Shown here: piece after piece, positions 26,565 through 34,971 of the stretch
How the letters are laid out: every line of letters starts with the position of its first letter
Position numbering within the stretch: the stretch's first letter is position 1
Source of the DNA: Chlorogloeopsis sp. ULAP01
GTDB lineage: Bacteria; Cyanobacteriota; Cyanobacteriia; Cyanobacteriales; Nostocaceae
DNA length: 64,000 bases
Assembly: GCF_030381805.1 (NCBI RefSeq)
Contig: NZ_JAUDRH010000018.1
Coordinates: 1-64,000 of the forward strand
Direction of reading: 5' to 3'
The notes under the pieces: model-generated
Databases searched by the model: none
The model's input: the letters and a program-made list of their open reading frames with translations, nothing else
Told to the model about the DNA's origin: nothing
Made by a program: the position numbers and the translations under genes

Positions 26565-26882
26565 ATGTCAAAAACATACACTGTTGAAATTCAACATCAA
26601 GGTAAAATTCATACTTTACAAGTTCCTGAGGACGAGACTATATTATCAGTTGCAGAAGCGGCTGGGATAGATTTACCAAGCTCTTGTCATGCTGGTGTTT
26701 GCACAACTTGTGCTGGTCAAATCCTGCAAGGAACTGTAGACCAAACTGATGGCATGGGTGTAAGTCCCGAACTACAAAAACAAGGATATGTACTGCTTTG
26801 CGTTGCTTATCCACGTTCTGATTTAAAAATAGCCACAGAAAAGGAAGAAATCGTTTATCAGCTACAATTTGGTAAAAGTTAA
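26565..26882 (+). CDS. plant-type [2Fe-2S] ferredoxin
   Basis: 105 residues. The cluster ligands are CHAGVCTTC plus the distal Cys in YVLLCVAYP, the standard CX4CX2C...C pattern of PetF-like ferredoxins. The C-terminus is about eight residues longer than the main photosynthetic ferredoxin and the loop sequence differs (CHAGVC rather than CRAGAC), so this is probably one of the minor paralogues serving a specific reductase. I start at ATG 26565; the frame is open further upstream. It heads a likely operon with a 58-residue protein and a DUF3326 protein. Confidence 0.92.
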   Translation: MSKTYTVEIQHQGKIHTLQVPEDETILSVAEAAGIDLPSSCHAGVCTTCAGQILQGTVDQTDGMGVSPELQKQGYVLLCVAYPRSDLKIATEKEEIVYQLQFGKS

Positions 26883-26965
26883 TGGTTATTAGCTACTAGC
26901 TATTAGCAATGAACCATCAACCATTTATTAGTTTACTTACGTAAAAACTATAAGGAGATACTGCA

Positions 26966-27142
26966 ATGACAACTCATTTTATTACTGCTGAAATTGACTT
27001 ACAAGAAACTCCTACGGAATTGCAAAAAGTAATAGAAGCAGAGTTACAAAAACAGGGTGAGCCTCTACGCTGGGCTATTACCTCTGTGGATATTAAACAA
27101 CAAAAAGTAAATGTTGAAGCTGTTGTTACTGTTGAAAGCTAA
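26966..27142 (+). CDS. 58-residue hypothetical protein between ferredoxin and DUF3326 genes
   Basis: A small gene with ATG at 26966 preceded by AAGGAGAT at ideal spacing. The product begins MTTHFITAEIDLQETP and ends VNVEAVVTVES; it is acidic with alternating hydrophobic residues typical of a small beta-alpha-beta fold, and has no signal peptide or membrane segment. I do not recognise a domain. Position and spacing suggest co-transcription with the ferredoxin gene (83 bases upstream) and the DUF3326 gene (80 bases downstream). Confidence 0.7.
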   Translation: MTTHFITAEIDLQETPTELQKVIEAELQKQGEPLRWAITSVDIKQQKVNVEAVVTVES

Positions 27143-27222
27143 TGGGTAATGGCTAATTGTGTACTATTAAATATTAGCTATTAACATCATCAACTAGTTG
27201 CTTTTATTTGCAGACTCAGAAC

Positions 27223-28284
27223 GTGCGTCTATACACTGCTATTTTAATTATACCTACTGGGATTGGGGCTGCAATTGGAGGATATGCAGGAGATGCATTA
27301 CCTGTTGCAAGAGCGATCGCCCAGGTTTGTGATCGCCTCATTACTCACCCCAATGTCCTTAATGGTGCCAGCTTGTATTGGAACCTACCCAATACTTTTT
27401 ATGTAGAAGGTTATGGACTAGATAAATTTGCTGCTGGGTATTGGGGTTTGCGTCCAGTACATCAAAATCGAGTAGGTTTGGTTTTAGATCAAGGTATTGA
27501 GCCAGAATTGCGGCTGAGACAATTGCAGGCAGCAGATGCAGCCAGAGCTACCCTGGGAATATCCCTAACTGATTATGTAATCACAGATGCTCCATTAAAT
27601 GTAGATTTACGTACTACCTCTTCCGGTGCTAGCTGGGGAACAATAGGCAATCCAGATAGTTTACTACGGGCGGTGGAGGTACTAATCAAAAAAGCAAGGG
27701 CAGAAGCGATCGCAGTAGTTGCTCGTTTTCCCGATTGTCTTGATGAGCAAGCAGAACAAAACTACCGTCATGGCAAAGGAGTCGATCCCATTGCAGGAGC
27801 AGAAGCTGTTATTAGCCATTTAGTAGTGCGAGAGTTCTGTATTCCCTGCGCTCACGCTCCCGCCTTTGAGGCTCCACCTCTTGCTCCAGATTTATCTCCT
27901 CGTTCTGCCGCAGAAGAATTGGGCTATACTTTTCTGCCCAGCGTACTTGTTGGTTTGAGTCGCGCACCTCAATTTATTACCAGACAAACTCACCAAATGC
28001 CAGAAGCAGTGGATATTTGGACTGATCGAGTCGATGCGGCGATCGTACCAGCAACAGCATGCGGCAGCAGTGCTTTATTAAGTTTAAGCCAGGAAAAATG
28101 TTTAATTGTGACAGTCAACGAAAATAAAACTCAGATTCAAGTTCCTTCTCAGCCATTAGGGATAAAATCAATACAGGTAAACTCATATTTGGAGGCAGTA
28201 GGTGTATTAGTTGCCCATAAAGCAGGTATAGATCCTTTTTCCCTCAGCCCTAAAATATCCTCATTACATTGTTTGAGTAATTAG
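27223..28284 (+). CDS. DUF3326 family protein
   Basis: About 353 residues. The N-terminal motif IIPTGIGAAIGGYAGDALPVARA and the TTSSGASWGTIGNPDSL and ARFPDC segments mark the DUF3326 family, conserved in cyanobacteria and plastids and without known function. The Gly-rich start hints at a nucleotide- or cofactor-binding loop (inference). Start is GTG 27223 or TTG 27208; neither has a good ribosome-binding site and homologues begin close to the GTG. Third gene of the ferredoxin cluster. Confidence 0.82.
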   Translation: MRLYTAILIIPTGIGAAIGGYAGDALPVARAIAQVCDRLITHPNVLNGASLYWNLPNTFYVEGYGLDKFAAGYWGLRPVHQNRVGLVLDQGIEPELRLRQLQAADAARATLGISLTDYVITDAPLNVDLRTTSSGASWGTIGNPDSLLRAVEVLIKKARAEAIAVVARFPDCLDEQAEQNYRHGKGVDPIAGAEAVISHLVVREFCIPCAHAPAFEAPPLAPDLSPRSAAEELGYTFLPSVLVGLSRAPQFITRQTHQMPEAVDIWTDRVDAAIVPATACGSSALLSLSQEKCLIVTVNENKTQIQVPSQPLGIKSIQVNSYLEAVGVLVAHKAGIDPFSLSPKISSLHCLSN

Positions 28285-28315
28285 TTATTTGTCATTCGTC
28301 ATTTGTCATTGATTA

Positions 28316-28575
28316 GTAGGGGAGCCAGTGCGTTGCGGAGCCAGTGCGGTGAAGCAGCCCCCGTCTTGGCGGTTCCCGGCGATGGGGGACTGCTGAACCC
28401 GGAGGGTGGACGGGTTCCCCGGCATAAAGGAGCCAGCGCGTTGCGCGGGTTCCCCGCGTTGTAGCGACTGGCGTCACCTGGCGTCGGGTTTCCCGCGTTG
28501 TAGCAACTGGCGTGCGGGTTTTGTTGAGCATCTTGCCGTTCAAACAGATAATTTATCTTCTAAACCCGCCCGTAC
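28316..28575. repeat. family A repeat expanded by GC-rich DNA
   Basis: Starts GTAGGGGAGCCAGTGCG and ends TAAACCCGCCCGTAC. The final ~65 bases (CGGGTTTTGTTGAGCATC onward) match the short family A form in reverse; the first ~190 bases are the same GC-rich pieces seen at 15.6 kb. It takes up nearly all of the gap 28285-28624. Confidence 0.8.
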
Positions 28576-28624
28576 AGTGGTTAGTAGTTTTCTCTCCTGC
28601 CCCTCTATATAGATAAAAACTCCC

Positions 28625-29206
28625 GTGACTCAACACCAAAATCAAGAGCCAGAAATGCCATATATGACACGTACCCAAGTACTGGTGGCAATGGGAGTAA
28701 CCGCTACTATTTTGTGGATCATTGCCAAAGTGTGGTTGTACTTTGGTAACTTTTATCTTATGTCTTGGCGTTGGGACATAAGGGCTTTGCTGTTAGGAAT
28801 TGGTTTGGGCTTAAGCATTACTGGTTTAAGCGGCTTGGCTTATCAACATTGTCCTCCTTATCGCAAAAGTGCTAATTATTACTTAGAAATAGTACTAAAA
28901 CCTTTAGCACTACCAGATTTAATCTGGTTAGGATTATTACCAGGGTTGAGCGAAGAATTATTGTTTCGCGGTGTGATGTTGCCGGCTTTTGGATTAGATC
29001 ACTTAGCTGTATTTTTCTCTAGTATTTCCTTTGGTGTCTTGCACTTAAGTGGTGCTCAACAATGGCCTTATGTGATTTGGGCTACTTTTGTGGGATTTAT
29101 ATTTGGATATAGCGCCCTTTTCAGTGATAACTTGTTGGTGCCAATAGTGGCTCATGTAATTACAAATATGCTTTCTAGCTATTTATGGAAAGTAGGACAG
29201 TATTAA
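28625..29206 (+). CDS. CPBP-family intramembrane glutamic endopeptidase
   Basis: 193 residues, with four or five hydrophobic segments. The CPBP/Rce1 (Abi) motifs are present in order: SEELLFRG (catalytic Glu pair), FGVLHLSG (metal/His motif) and VAHVITNM near the C-terminus. These membrane proteases process prenylated or signal peptides or protect against bacteriocins; in cyanobacteria the substrates are unknown. Start GTG 28625, or ATG ten codons on. A family A repeat ends 50 bases upstream. Confidence 0.87.
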   Translation: MTQHQNQEPEMPYMTRTQVLVAMGVTATILWIIAKVWLYFGNFYLMSWRWDIRALLLGIGLGLSITGLSGLAYQHCPPYRKSANYYLEIVLKPLALPDLIWLGLLPGLSEELLFRGVMLPAFGLDHLAVFFSSISFGVLHLSGAQQWPYVIWATFVGFIFGYSALFSDNLLVPIVAHVITNMLSSYLWKVGQY

Positions 29207-29324
29207 AAAATAAAAATCGTTTACATTCCTCATTGGGAATTCCGGCTGAGGTATTAATTCAACCATACTCTCTCATGAAAAATTTAGCTTAATCAAAGTA
29301 TTACTTAATAGATTTTGCGTATTT

Positions 29325-29999
29325 TTACGACGTTATGTTTAGAGCCTGTAGTTGCTGGGCTGCTAAGGCGATCGCCCGTGGTAAGATTTGATGTTCCTGT
29401 AGTTGAATTCTGGCGTGGAGTTTTTCTGGTGTATCATCAGGCATGATCGGAATTGCTGCTTGAATTAAAATTGGGCCGCTATCCATTTCTAGAGAAACCA
29501 AATGCACCGTACAGCCAGTGATTTTTACACCAGCAGCTAAGGCTTGTTCTACGGCACGCACACCTTTAAAACTGGGCAACAAGCTGGGATGAATATTAAT
29601 AATTCTGTTAGTAAAAGCATTAATTAATACTTGCGTTACCAGTCGCATCCAACCAGCCATAACTACCAATTCCACATCATACTGCTGCAAAGTTTGCACA
29701 ATTTGCCAATCTAAATCTTCACGACTGTTATAGTCACGGTGGTTGAGCAATACAGATGGTACATCCCAATTAGCTGCCCGCACAGCAGCATAAGCCTGCG
29801 GTTGATTATAAATCAAAACCTGGATTTGGGCATTAAGTTGTCCGTTTTGGATGGCATTGGCAATAGCCTCAAAATTACTACCACTTCCTGAAGCCAGAAT
29901 ACCCAATTTTAAGGGAGTGCCTTGGGAAAATTGCTGGCTGGGAATATTAGGAGAAATCAGGCAAGGTGTAGAAGTATCTACGATTGAAGAATTACTCAT
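29325..29999 (-). CDS. purN: phosphoribosylglycinamide formyltransferase
   Basis: 224 residues. PurN transfers a formyl group from 10-formyl-THF to GAR in purine synthesis. Motifs are LASGSGSNFEAI, MRLVTQVLI, the catalytic NIHPSLLPSFKG (Asn-His) and GCTVHLVSLEMDSGPI (Asp). A ~30-residue N-terminal extension precedes the usual start, common in cyanobacteria. The ATG at 29999 lies directly against a heptamer array (30004-30050), leaving no recognisable ribosome-binding site. Confidence 0.95.
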   Translation of the reverse strand: MSNSSIVDTSTPCLISPNIPSQQFSQGTPLKLGILASGSGSNFEAIANAIQNGQLNAQIQVLIYNQPQAYAAVRAANWDVPSVLLNHRDYNSREDLDWQIVQTLQQYDVELVVMAGWMRLVTQVLINAFTNRIINIHPSLLPSFKGVRAVEQALAAGVKITGCTVHLVSLEMDSGPILIQAAIPIMPDDTPEKLHARIQLQEHQILPRAIALAAQQLQALNITS

Positions 30000-30003
30000 A
30001 AGT

Positions 30004-30050
30004 AGAAGGCAGAAGGCAGAAGACAGAAGACAGAGGGCAGAGGGCAGAAG
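30004..30050. repeat. heptamer tandem repeat AGAAGGC upstream of purN
   Basis: Six full heptamers and a partial: AGAAGGC twice, AGAAGAC twice, AGAGGGC twice, then AGAAG. It occupies the purN translation-initiation region. A related AGAANNC array is at 60589-60623. Confidence 0.85.
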
Positions 30051-30127
30051 CTGAAAAGCTTGTCCTATCTAATTTATGGGCGTAAGCATTTTACGTTTAA
30101 TTGTGTCTACCTACTTAATTATGTAAA

Positions 30128-31006
30128 TTATGCTTTGGATAAAGTTGAACGGCGATTCACCCACCAAGCAAACCCCGCCCCAGTAACAAACATTAGCAGG
30201 CTATAAATTGCAGCGGGAATCGCCATTGTTGGGCTATTTAGTAGTGTTGGTGCTGAAGCAATAGCGATCGCCAGAGTGCCATTTTGAATTCCCACTTCTA
30301 TTGTGATTGCAGTAGCCTGTTGTTTAGTCAATCTCGCCAAGGTTGCGATCGCAAATCCTAAAGCCATTGACACCGCATTCAAAGCCAGAGTTACCCAGCC
30401 CACATCAACCACAAAGGAGATGAAGTTATTGCGTTCTTTGAGGAGTACTCCAGCAATTACTACCGCCAGGAAAAACAAAGACAACCATTTCACAGATTTG
30501 TCTGCTTGTTTGGCAAAGCTAGGGGCATAACGCTTTATAAGCATCCCAATTGATACTGGCACAATTGTAATCACTGCTATTTGTAAAACAGTACTCAAAA
30601 ACGGTAGTTGTAGGGTTGTGCTTTCCCTCAAAAAAGTCTGCATCGATAGATTCACAATCACAGGAATTGTGAAAACTGTAATCAAGCTGCTAACGGCTGT
30701 TAGCGTAATCGAAAGGGCAACATCTCCCCCAGCTAAAAACGTAATCATGTTGGAAGTCGAACCACCAGGGCAAGCTGCTAGAATCATCAAACCAACTGCC
30801 AAATCTGGACTGAGGGAAAATATTGACGCAATTCCAAAACCCACTACTGGCAACATTACCAACTGTGCCAATAGACCAACAATTACTGCTTTAGGATAGA
30901 TCAAAACTTGCTTAAAGTCATCCAAAGTCAAGGTTAGCCCCATACCCAACATAATGATGAATAGAGCCAAGGGCAGAAAAACAGCCGTCAAAAAATTTGA
31001 TTCCAT
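30128..31006 (-). CDS. bile acid:sodium symporter (BASS) family transporter
   Basis: 292 residues from ATG 31006 (AGGTAG upstream); the open frame continues to 31123 but that part is not membrane-like. About nine hydrophobic segments; the family motifs MLGMGLTLTLDDF near the N-terminus and AACPGGSTSNMITFLAGGDVALS (crossover helix and sodium-binding region) are clear. Plant and cyanobacterial BASS proteins move pyruvate, 2-keto acids or bicarbonate (SbtA is a different family) with sodium. Transcribed toward purN, with about 130 bases between them. Confidence 0.9.
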   Translation of the reverse strand: MESNFLTAVFLPLALFIIMLGMGLTLTLDDFKQVLIYPKAVIVGLLAQLVMLPVVGFGIASIFSLSPDLAVGLMILAACPGGSTSNMITFLAGGDVALSITLTAVSSLITVFTIPVIVNLSMQTFLRESTTLQLPFLSTVLQIAVITIVPVSIGMLIKRYAPSFAKQADKSVKWLSLFFLAVVIAGVLLKERNNFISFVVDVGWVTLALNAVSMALGFAIATLARLTKQQATAITIEVGIQNGTLAIAIASAPTLLNSPTMAIPAAIYSLLMFVTGAGFAWWVNRRSTLSKA

Positions 31007-31165
31007 GCTTAAACTACCTGTGCAAAACAGTACAGCACAAACCCCTATGAATTTTACCGTGTTGTGTACTTCATAAATGTCATAAGTTGTGTGTGGTTGC
31101 GATCGCCTGTCAAAATTAACCAATAACCTTAAAAATTCTCAGTATTTCAAGCTGTCGCACTTGTT

Positions 31166-32065
31166 ATGAAACCTTCACGCTTTTTTGGTAGCCAACTCCT
31201 AGACAAAGATACAGTTGCAGCTTGGTTTTTTCTGGCTCCAGCACTGATTTTTCTGGGTATATTTGTCTTGTGGCCAATTGCCTATTTGTTTTACCTCAGC
31301 TTTACTGCTGGCAGTTTCACTTCTGCTGGTACCCATTGGGTAGGCTTAAAAAACTACTTGCGCTTGCTTTTCACCTCAGATTTTTGGCAAGTAATTTTTA
31401 ATACAGTTTACTTTACCATTGCCACCGTTCTGCCTAGTCTAGTTATTCCTTTGGTACTAGCAGTTTTATTAAATCAAAATTTAGCACTGCGAGGACTGCT
31501 CCGAGGTGCCTATTTTCTGCCTTCGATTATTTCCTTGGTTGCAGCAGGTTTGGGATTTCGCTGGTTGTTTCAAAATAATGGCCCTGTGAACGGGCTTTTG
31601 GAGACTATAGGTATCGATCCAATTCCTTGGTTAGGTAGTACCATTTGGGCAATGCCAGTCCTAATTATCTTGAGTATTTGGAAACAACTAGGCTTCAACT
31701 TGGTAGTGTTTTTAGCAGGGTTGCAAACAATTCCCTCCAGTCGCTATGAAGCCGCAGAACTTGATGGAGCAAATGCTTGGCAGCAGTTTTGGCATATTAC
31801 CTTACCCGGATTGCAACCTACTATCGTATTCGCATTTGTCACCACCATGATTTTCACTTTACGGAGTTTTGAGCAAGTTTATGTAATTACTGGTGGTGGG
31901 CCTTTAAATTCTACTAATTTATTGGTTTACTACATTTATCAAGAAGCTTTTGGTCAATTTGATTTTGGTTATGCAGCAGCAGCAGCAACGGTATTATTAG
32001 CTGTAACACTGGTGTTGGTTTATTTGCAGCTACAAACTTGGGGAGAAGAGAGTAAAAAATTATAA
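31166..32065 (+). CDS. carbohydrate ABC transporter permease (MalF/UgpA type), orphan
   Basis: 299 residues with six membrane segments; the EAA loop that contacts the ATPase is EAAELDGANAWQQFWHITLPGL, at about residues 193-214. It is the MalF-type half of a sugar importer. The usual MalG-type partner, binding protein and ATPase genes are not adjacent. In Anabaena such orphan permeases (for example GlsP) belong to glucoside uptake and are linked to septal communication; homology to those is a guess. ATG at 31166. Divergent from the BASS gene. Confidence 0.88.
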   Translation: MKPSRFFGSQLLDKDTVAAWFFLAPALIFLGIFVLWPIAYLFYLSFTAGSFTSAGTHWVGLKNYLRLLFTSDFWQVIFNTVYFTIATVLPSLVIPLVLAVLLNQNLALRGLLRGAYFLPSIISLVAAGLGFRWLFQNNGPVNGLLETIGIDPIPWLGSTIWAMPVLIILSIWKQLGFNLVVFLAGLQTIPSSRYEAAELDGANAWQQFWHITLPGLQPTIVFAFVTTMIFTLRSFEQVYVITGGGPLNSTNLLVYYIYQEAFGQFDFGYAAAAATVLLAVTLVLVYLQLQTWGEESKKL

Positions 32066-32152
32066 AAATGCTTCTAAATATAGATTTTCAAACAAACAGT
32101 ATATGTATTCAAATGTGAATGAAACATTGTCAATGGGTAAATAATCGAAATC

Positions 32153-32731
32153 GTGTTTATTAACTACATCACTTTGATGTTAATTAATCTCGTAGCTGGG
32201 CTATTTTTCCTTGCTGGCTATGTATATTTTGGCATGGATGGTGCCAATAAAAAACTTTGGATTCCTGGATTTGGTATGACGGGAGCGATCGCCCTCGTTA
32301 CCGGCTTACACATGACTTTCACATGGCCAGTTACTGGCATTTTCAATATTGCCTATGGTGAAACGAGTGTTTTATTTGGTATTTTATTCCTCACCACTTC
32401 TTTAGCTTTAGCCTTTGGATGGGATTTGCTAACAGTGGCAATTTACGGCTTTTTCGCTGGACTAACTGCAATTTTAGTTGGTACACGTATAATTAATCTG
32501 GGATTAACGCGACAACCACTCCTATCAGGAATTGGATTTATCTTAACTGGAATAGGTGGAGTTTGTGCTGCACCAACACTTTATCTCAAAACAAATCGTT
32601 CTTGGCGTTTGTTAGGTGCAATTGTACTAATAGCTGCTGCTCTAATTTTTGCCTTTACTGGCTATATGGCATATTGGGGACACCTTGGCAGTTATTCTGA
32701 TTGGAAACCATTACCAATGCGATCGCCTTAA
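32153..32731 (+). CDS. DUF981-family membrane protein
   Basis: 192 residues, about six hydrophobic segments (LINLVAGLFFLAGYVYF, then TGAIALVTGLHMTFTWPV, and four more), matching the DUF981 family of small predicted membrane proteins in cyanobacteria and archaea. Function unknown. Start GTG 32153. It follows the sugar permease by 87 bases on the same strand but has no obvious functional link. Confidence 0.78.
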   Translation: MFINYITLMLINLVAGLFFLAGYVYFGMDGANKKLWIPGFGMTGAIALVTGLHMTFTWPVTGIFNIAYGETSVLFGILFLTTSLALAFGWDLLTVAIYGFFAGLTAILVGTRIINLGLTRQPLLSGIGFILTGIGGVCAAPTLYLKTNRSWRLLGAIVLIAAALIFAFTGYMAYWGHLGSYSDWKPLPMRSP

Positions 32732-33047
32732 TTATTAAGTATTTATTACTAATTAATCAATATTTAATTAGTTGACAAATCAAAAATAAAATTTCCGTAG
32801 CTGAGAATACTAATAAAATTAAATGTTCTCAGTTATCAATTTTTCCTGATGATTATCAGAACCTTTTGACAATAAATACTCGATTAGTAACGTATTTTGA
32901 ATGTATTCACGATTTAAGGCAGATTTTTTTCCAATTTTTCTTAATTAGTGACCCTGTTTTTTAATCCAACAGGTGTACTCTCAAAATACAGAGACTATCG
33001 GGGTGAAATTTAAGAAACTTTACAAAGTACAGATACAGGTAAATAAA
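32732..33047. other. 316-bp AT-rich gap before the pentapeptide gene
   Basis: Very AT-rich, with several TAATTA-type runs. An open frame reaches back to 32973 but that stretch (MYSQNTETIG) has no pentapeptide character. I see no repeat or RNA. Confidence 0.5.
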
Positions 33048-33710
33048 ATGAAAAATCATACTGAGAAGCAAAAAAGTCTTAGTCCTTTAAGTCAAATCAC
33101 AAATAAAAATACTGGAGGTAGAGACTTCAGTGGATGTAATTTGAGTGGTATTGATCTTAGAGAAGTTGATTTGAGTGGCATAAACTTTATTGGAGCAGAT
33201 TTGCGTGATGCCAATCTCAGTGGGGCTATTTTGACTGGTGCAAATCTCAGTGAAGCAAATTTATGTCAAGCAAATTTAAGAGCAGCAAATTTACGAGAAA
33301 CAAATTTACGTCAAGCGAATTTGAGTGAAGCTGATTTAAGGCAGGCAGATTTGTGCAGTGCTTTTTTATGCCAGGTAAAATTAAGCGGCAGTAAACTTTG
33401 GGGTGCTTCTCTGTGTGGTGTTGATTTAACAGAAGCAGATTTGAGTTCAGCTATGTTAATCGAAGCATCACTGATTGAAGCTAACTTAACAAGAGCAAAT
33501 CTGACAGATGCAGAGCTATGTGGAGCAATGTTAATAGAAGCAAATTTCAATCAAGCTAATCTAACAGGTGCAGATTTCAGATGGGCAAATTTAATAGCAG
33601 CAAACTTGAGTGAGGCACATCTTGAAAATACAAATCTCAAGAATGCAAAATTGTATGAAACTATTATGCCTGATGGTATAATTCATCAACATCACATAGC
33701 ATTTATTTAG
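33048..33710 (+). CDS. pentapeptide-repeat protein
   Basis: 220 residues from ATG 33048 (AGGT upstream). After a 25-residue polar start nearly the whole protein is A(D/N)LXX repeats, roughly 36 of them, such as ANLSEANLCQANLRAANL, predicted to form a square right-handed beta helix. Length and lack of a signal peptide suggest a soluble or thylakoid-associated protein. Pentapeptide proteins are abundant in Nostocales and rarely have a known function; some mimic DNA, many do not. Cysteines appear in the central coils (LCSAFLCQVKL). Confidence 0.9.
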   Translation: MKNHTEKQKSLSPLSQITNKNTGGRDFSGCNLSGIDLREVDLSGINFIGADLRDANLSGAILTGANLSEANLCQANLRAANLRETNLRQANLSEADLRQADLCSAFLCQVKLSGSKLWGASLCGVDLTEADLSSAMLIEASLIEANLTRANLTDAELCGAMLIEANFNQANLTGADFRWANLIAANLSEAHLENTNLKNAKLYETIMPDGIIHQHHIAFI

Positions 33711-33744
33711 AGCATTTATAGGGCTTTTATAAAGTAATTTTTAG

Positions 33745-33853
33745 GTAGGGTGTGTTACGACTATCCAAGGATTTGAGAGTTAAAGAAAACGAGAACTAGC
33801 CGTAACGCACCACCAGATTGCAGTGCGTTACGCGCTGCTTTAACGCATCCTAC
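33745..33853. repeat. family F repeat, long copy
   Basis: The ends GTAGGGTGTGTTA and TTTAACGCATCCTAC are inverted; inside are CCGTAACGCACC and AGTGCGTTACGCG. It lies between the convergent pentapeptide and fraE genes. Confidence 0.7.
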
Positions 33854-33926
33854 TGGGCTGACACAGGTAATGGTTAAAAAAGCAATTAACAACTCTCATT
33901 CTTCTTTTACTAGTCCCTCAGCAACA

Positions 33927-34706
33927 TCAAAATTCTCTTTGCGAAAAGATAAATATAGCGATCGCCAGCAACATCAAACTATAAACTAAGCCGTAAACAG
34001 TATGCCCAACCAGAGTCATTGAGTTAGGTAATGCCTCTAGCCCATATATAGCATCATTTTTTAGATCTAATCGAGACAAATCTGGCAAGATGAGATACAA
34101 AGCTTGAGTAAGACGATGAATACCTGGATTTTGCCCCAAGCGAGCAAATTGTAATAAATCTTGAGTAATATTGCCCGTTAAATAAACAAAAAAGGTTAAA
34201 GCAGTTGCTAATAGGGAACTAGTAAATACACCCAAACTAATTGCAACAGCAGCGATTAAGGACAACTGTAGAAATTGGAAAAATGCAGCAATTAGAATAC
34301 TAGTTGTAGAATGATCTATTTTGTCAAATTGTAAAAATCCCAGGTAAATTCCTGTCATGGCAGCCATAAGAACCGCAAGCACTGCCAATAAACCCGAATA
34401 TTTACCAATAATAAATTCACTGCGGGCAATTGGTTTAGCCATTAACACCAAAATTGTACGCTTCTCAATTTCCTTATGAACTAGCCCTGTACCAATAAAT
34501 ACTGCTACTACTAAACCAAGCACATTTGCCGCCGCCAAACCAAAATCTAGAAAAATCTTATTCTCTGTACTGGCGGAAATTTCTGGAAGCAGACCTATAG
34601 CAGCAGCAAGTATGAGAATGTAAAAGCCGATAATCAATAGAATGCGATCGCGTATTACTTCCTTAAACACATTCATTGCTATTACAGAAATTCTGCCGAG
34701 ATTCAT
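33927..34706 (-). CDS. fraE: filament integrity protein FraE (ABC-2-type permease)
   Basis: 259 residues with six hydrophobic segments of the ABC-2 permease type; EVIRDRILLIIGFYILILAAA at the N-terminus and VFIGTGLVHKEIEKRTILVLMAKP are typical of this family. On the minus strand the order is fraC, fraD, fraE, the same as the Anabaena fraC operon, whose products are needed for septal junctions, filament integrity and differentiation. The name rests on order, size and type; FraE alone would be called a generic permease. A 113-bp repeat separates it from fraD, so co-transcription may be altered. Confidence 0.85.
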   Translation of the reverse strand: MNLGRISVIAMNVFKEVIRDRILLIIGFYILILAAAIGLLPEISASTENKIFLDFGLAAANVLGLVVAVFIGTGLVHKEIEKRTILVLMAKPIARSEFIIGKYSGLLAVLAVLMAAMTGIYLGFLQFDKIDHSTTSILIAAFFQFLQLSLIAAVAISLGVFTSSLLATALTFFVYLTGNITQDLLQFARLGQNPGIHRLTQALYLILPDLSRLDLKNDAIYGLEALPNSMTLVGHTVYGLVYSLMLLAIAIFIFSQREF

Positions 34707-34792
34707 TGCTATTTAGCCATTAATCAATTGTGATGAATCATTTGTAATGAGTCGTTAGTCAACAGTCAATAGTCATTTGATAGTGGTTAGTA

Positions 34793-34905
34793 GTAGGGGA
34801 GGCAGCGCGCCCTTGGGGGTTACCCCGTTGTAGCGACTGCCGTGCGGGTTTGATTGATTAAATTTGGGTTAGAACCGAGAATCTATCTTTTAAACCCTCC
34901 CGTAC
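34793..34905. repeat. family A repeat with short GC-rich insert, between fraD and fraE
   Basis: Starts GTAGGGGAGGCAGCGCG and ends TAAACCCTCCCGTAC. The GC-rich part is only about 45 bases (GTTGTAGCGACTGCCGTGCGGG). It is followed by a pyrimidine-rich tract before the fraD stop. Confidence 0.75.
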
Positions 34906-34971
34906 AGTGGTTAGTTGTTCTCTCCTCATTTCCCCTGCTCCCATCTTCCCTTGTCCCTTTCCCACTCCTGT

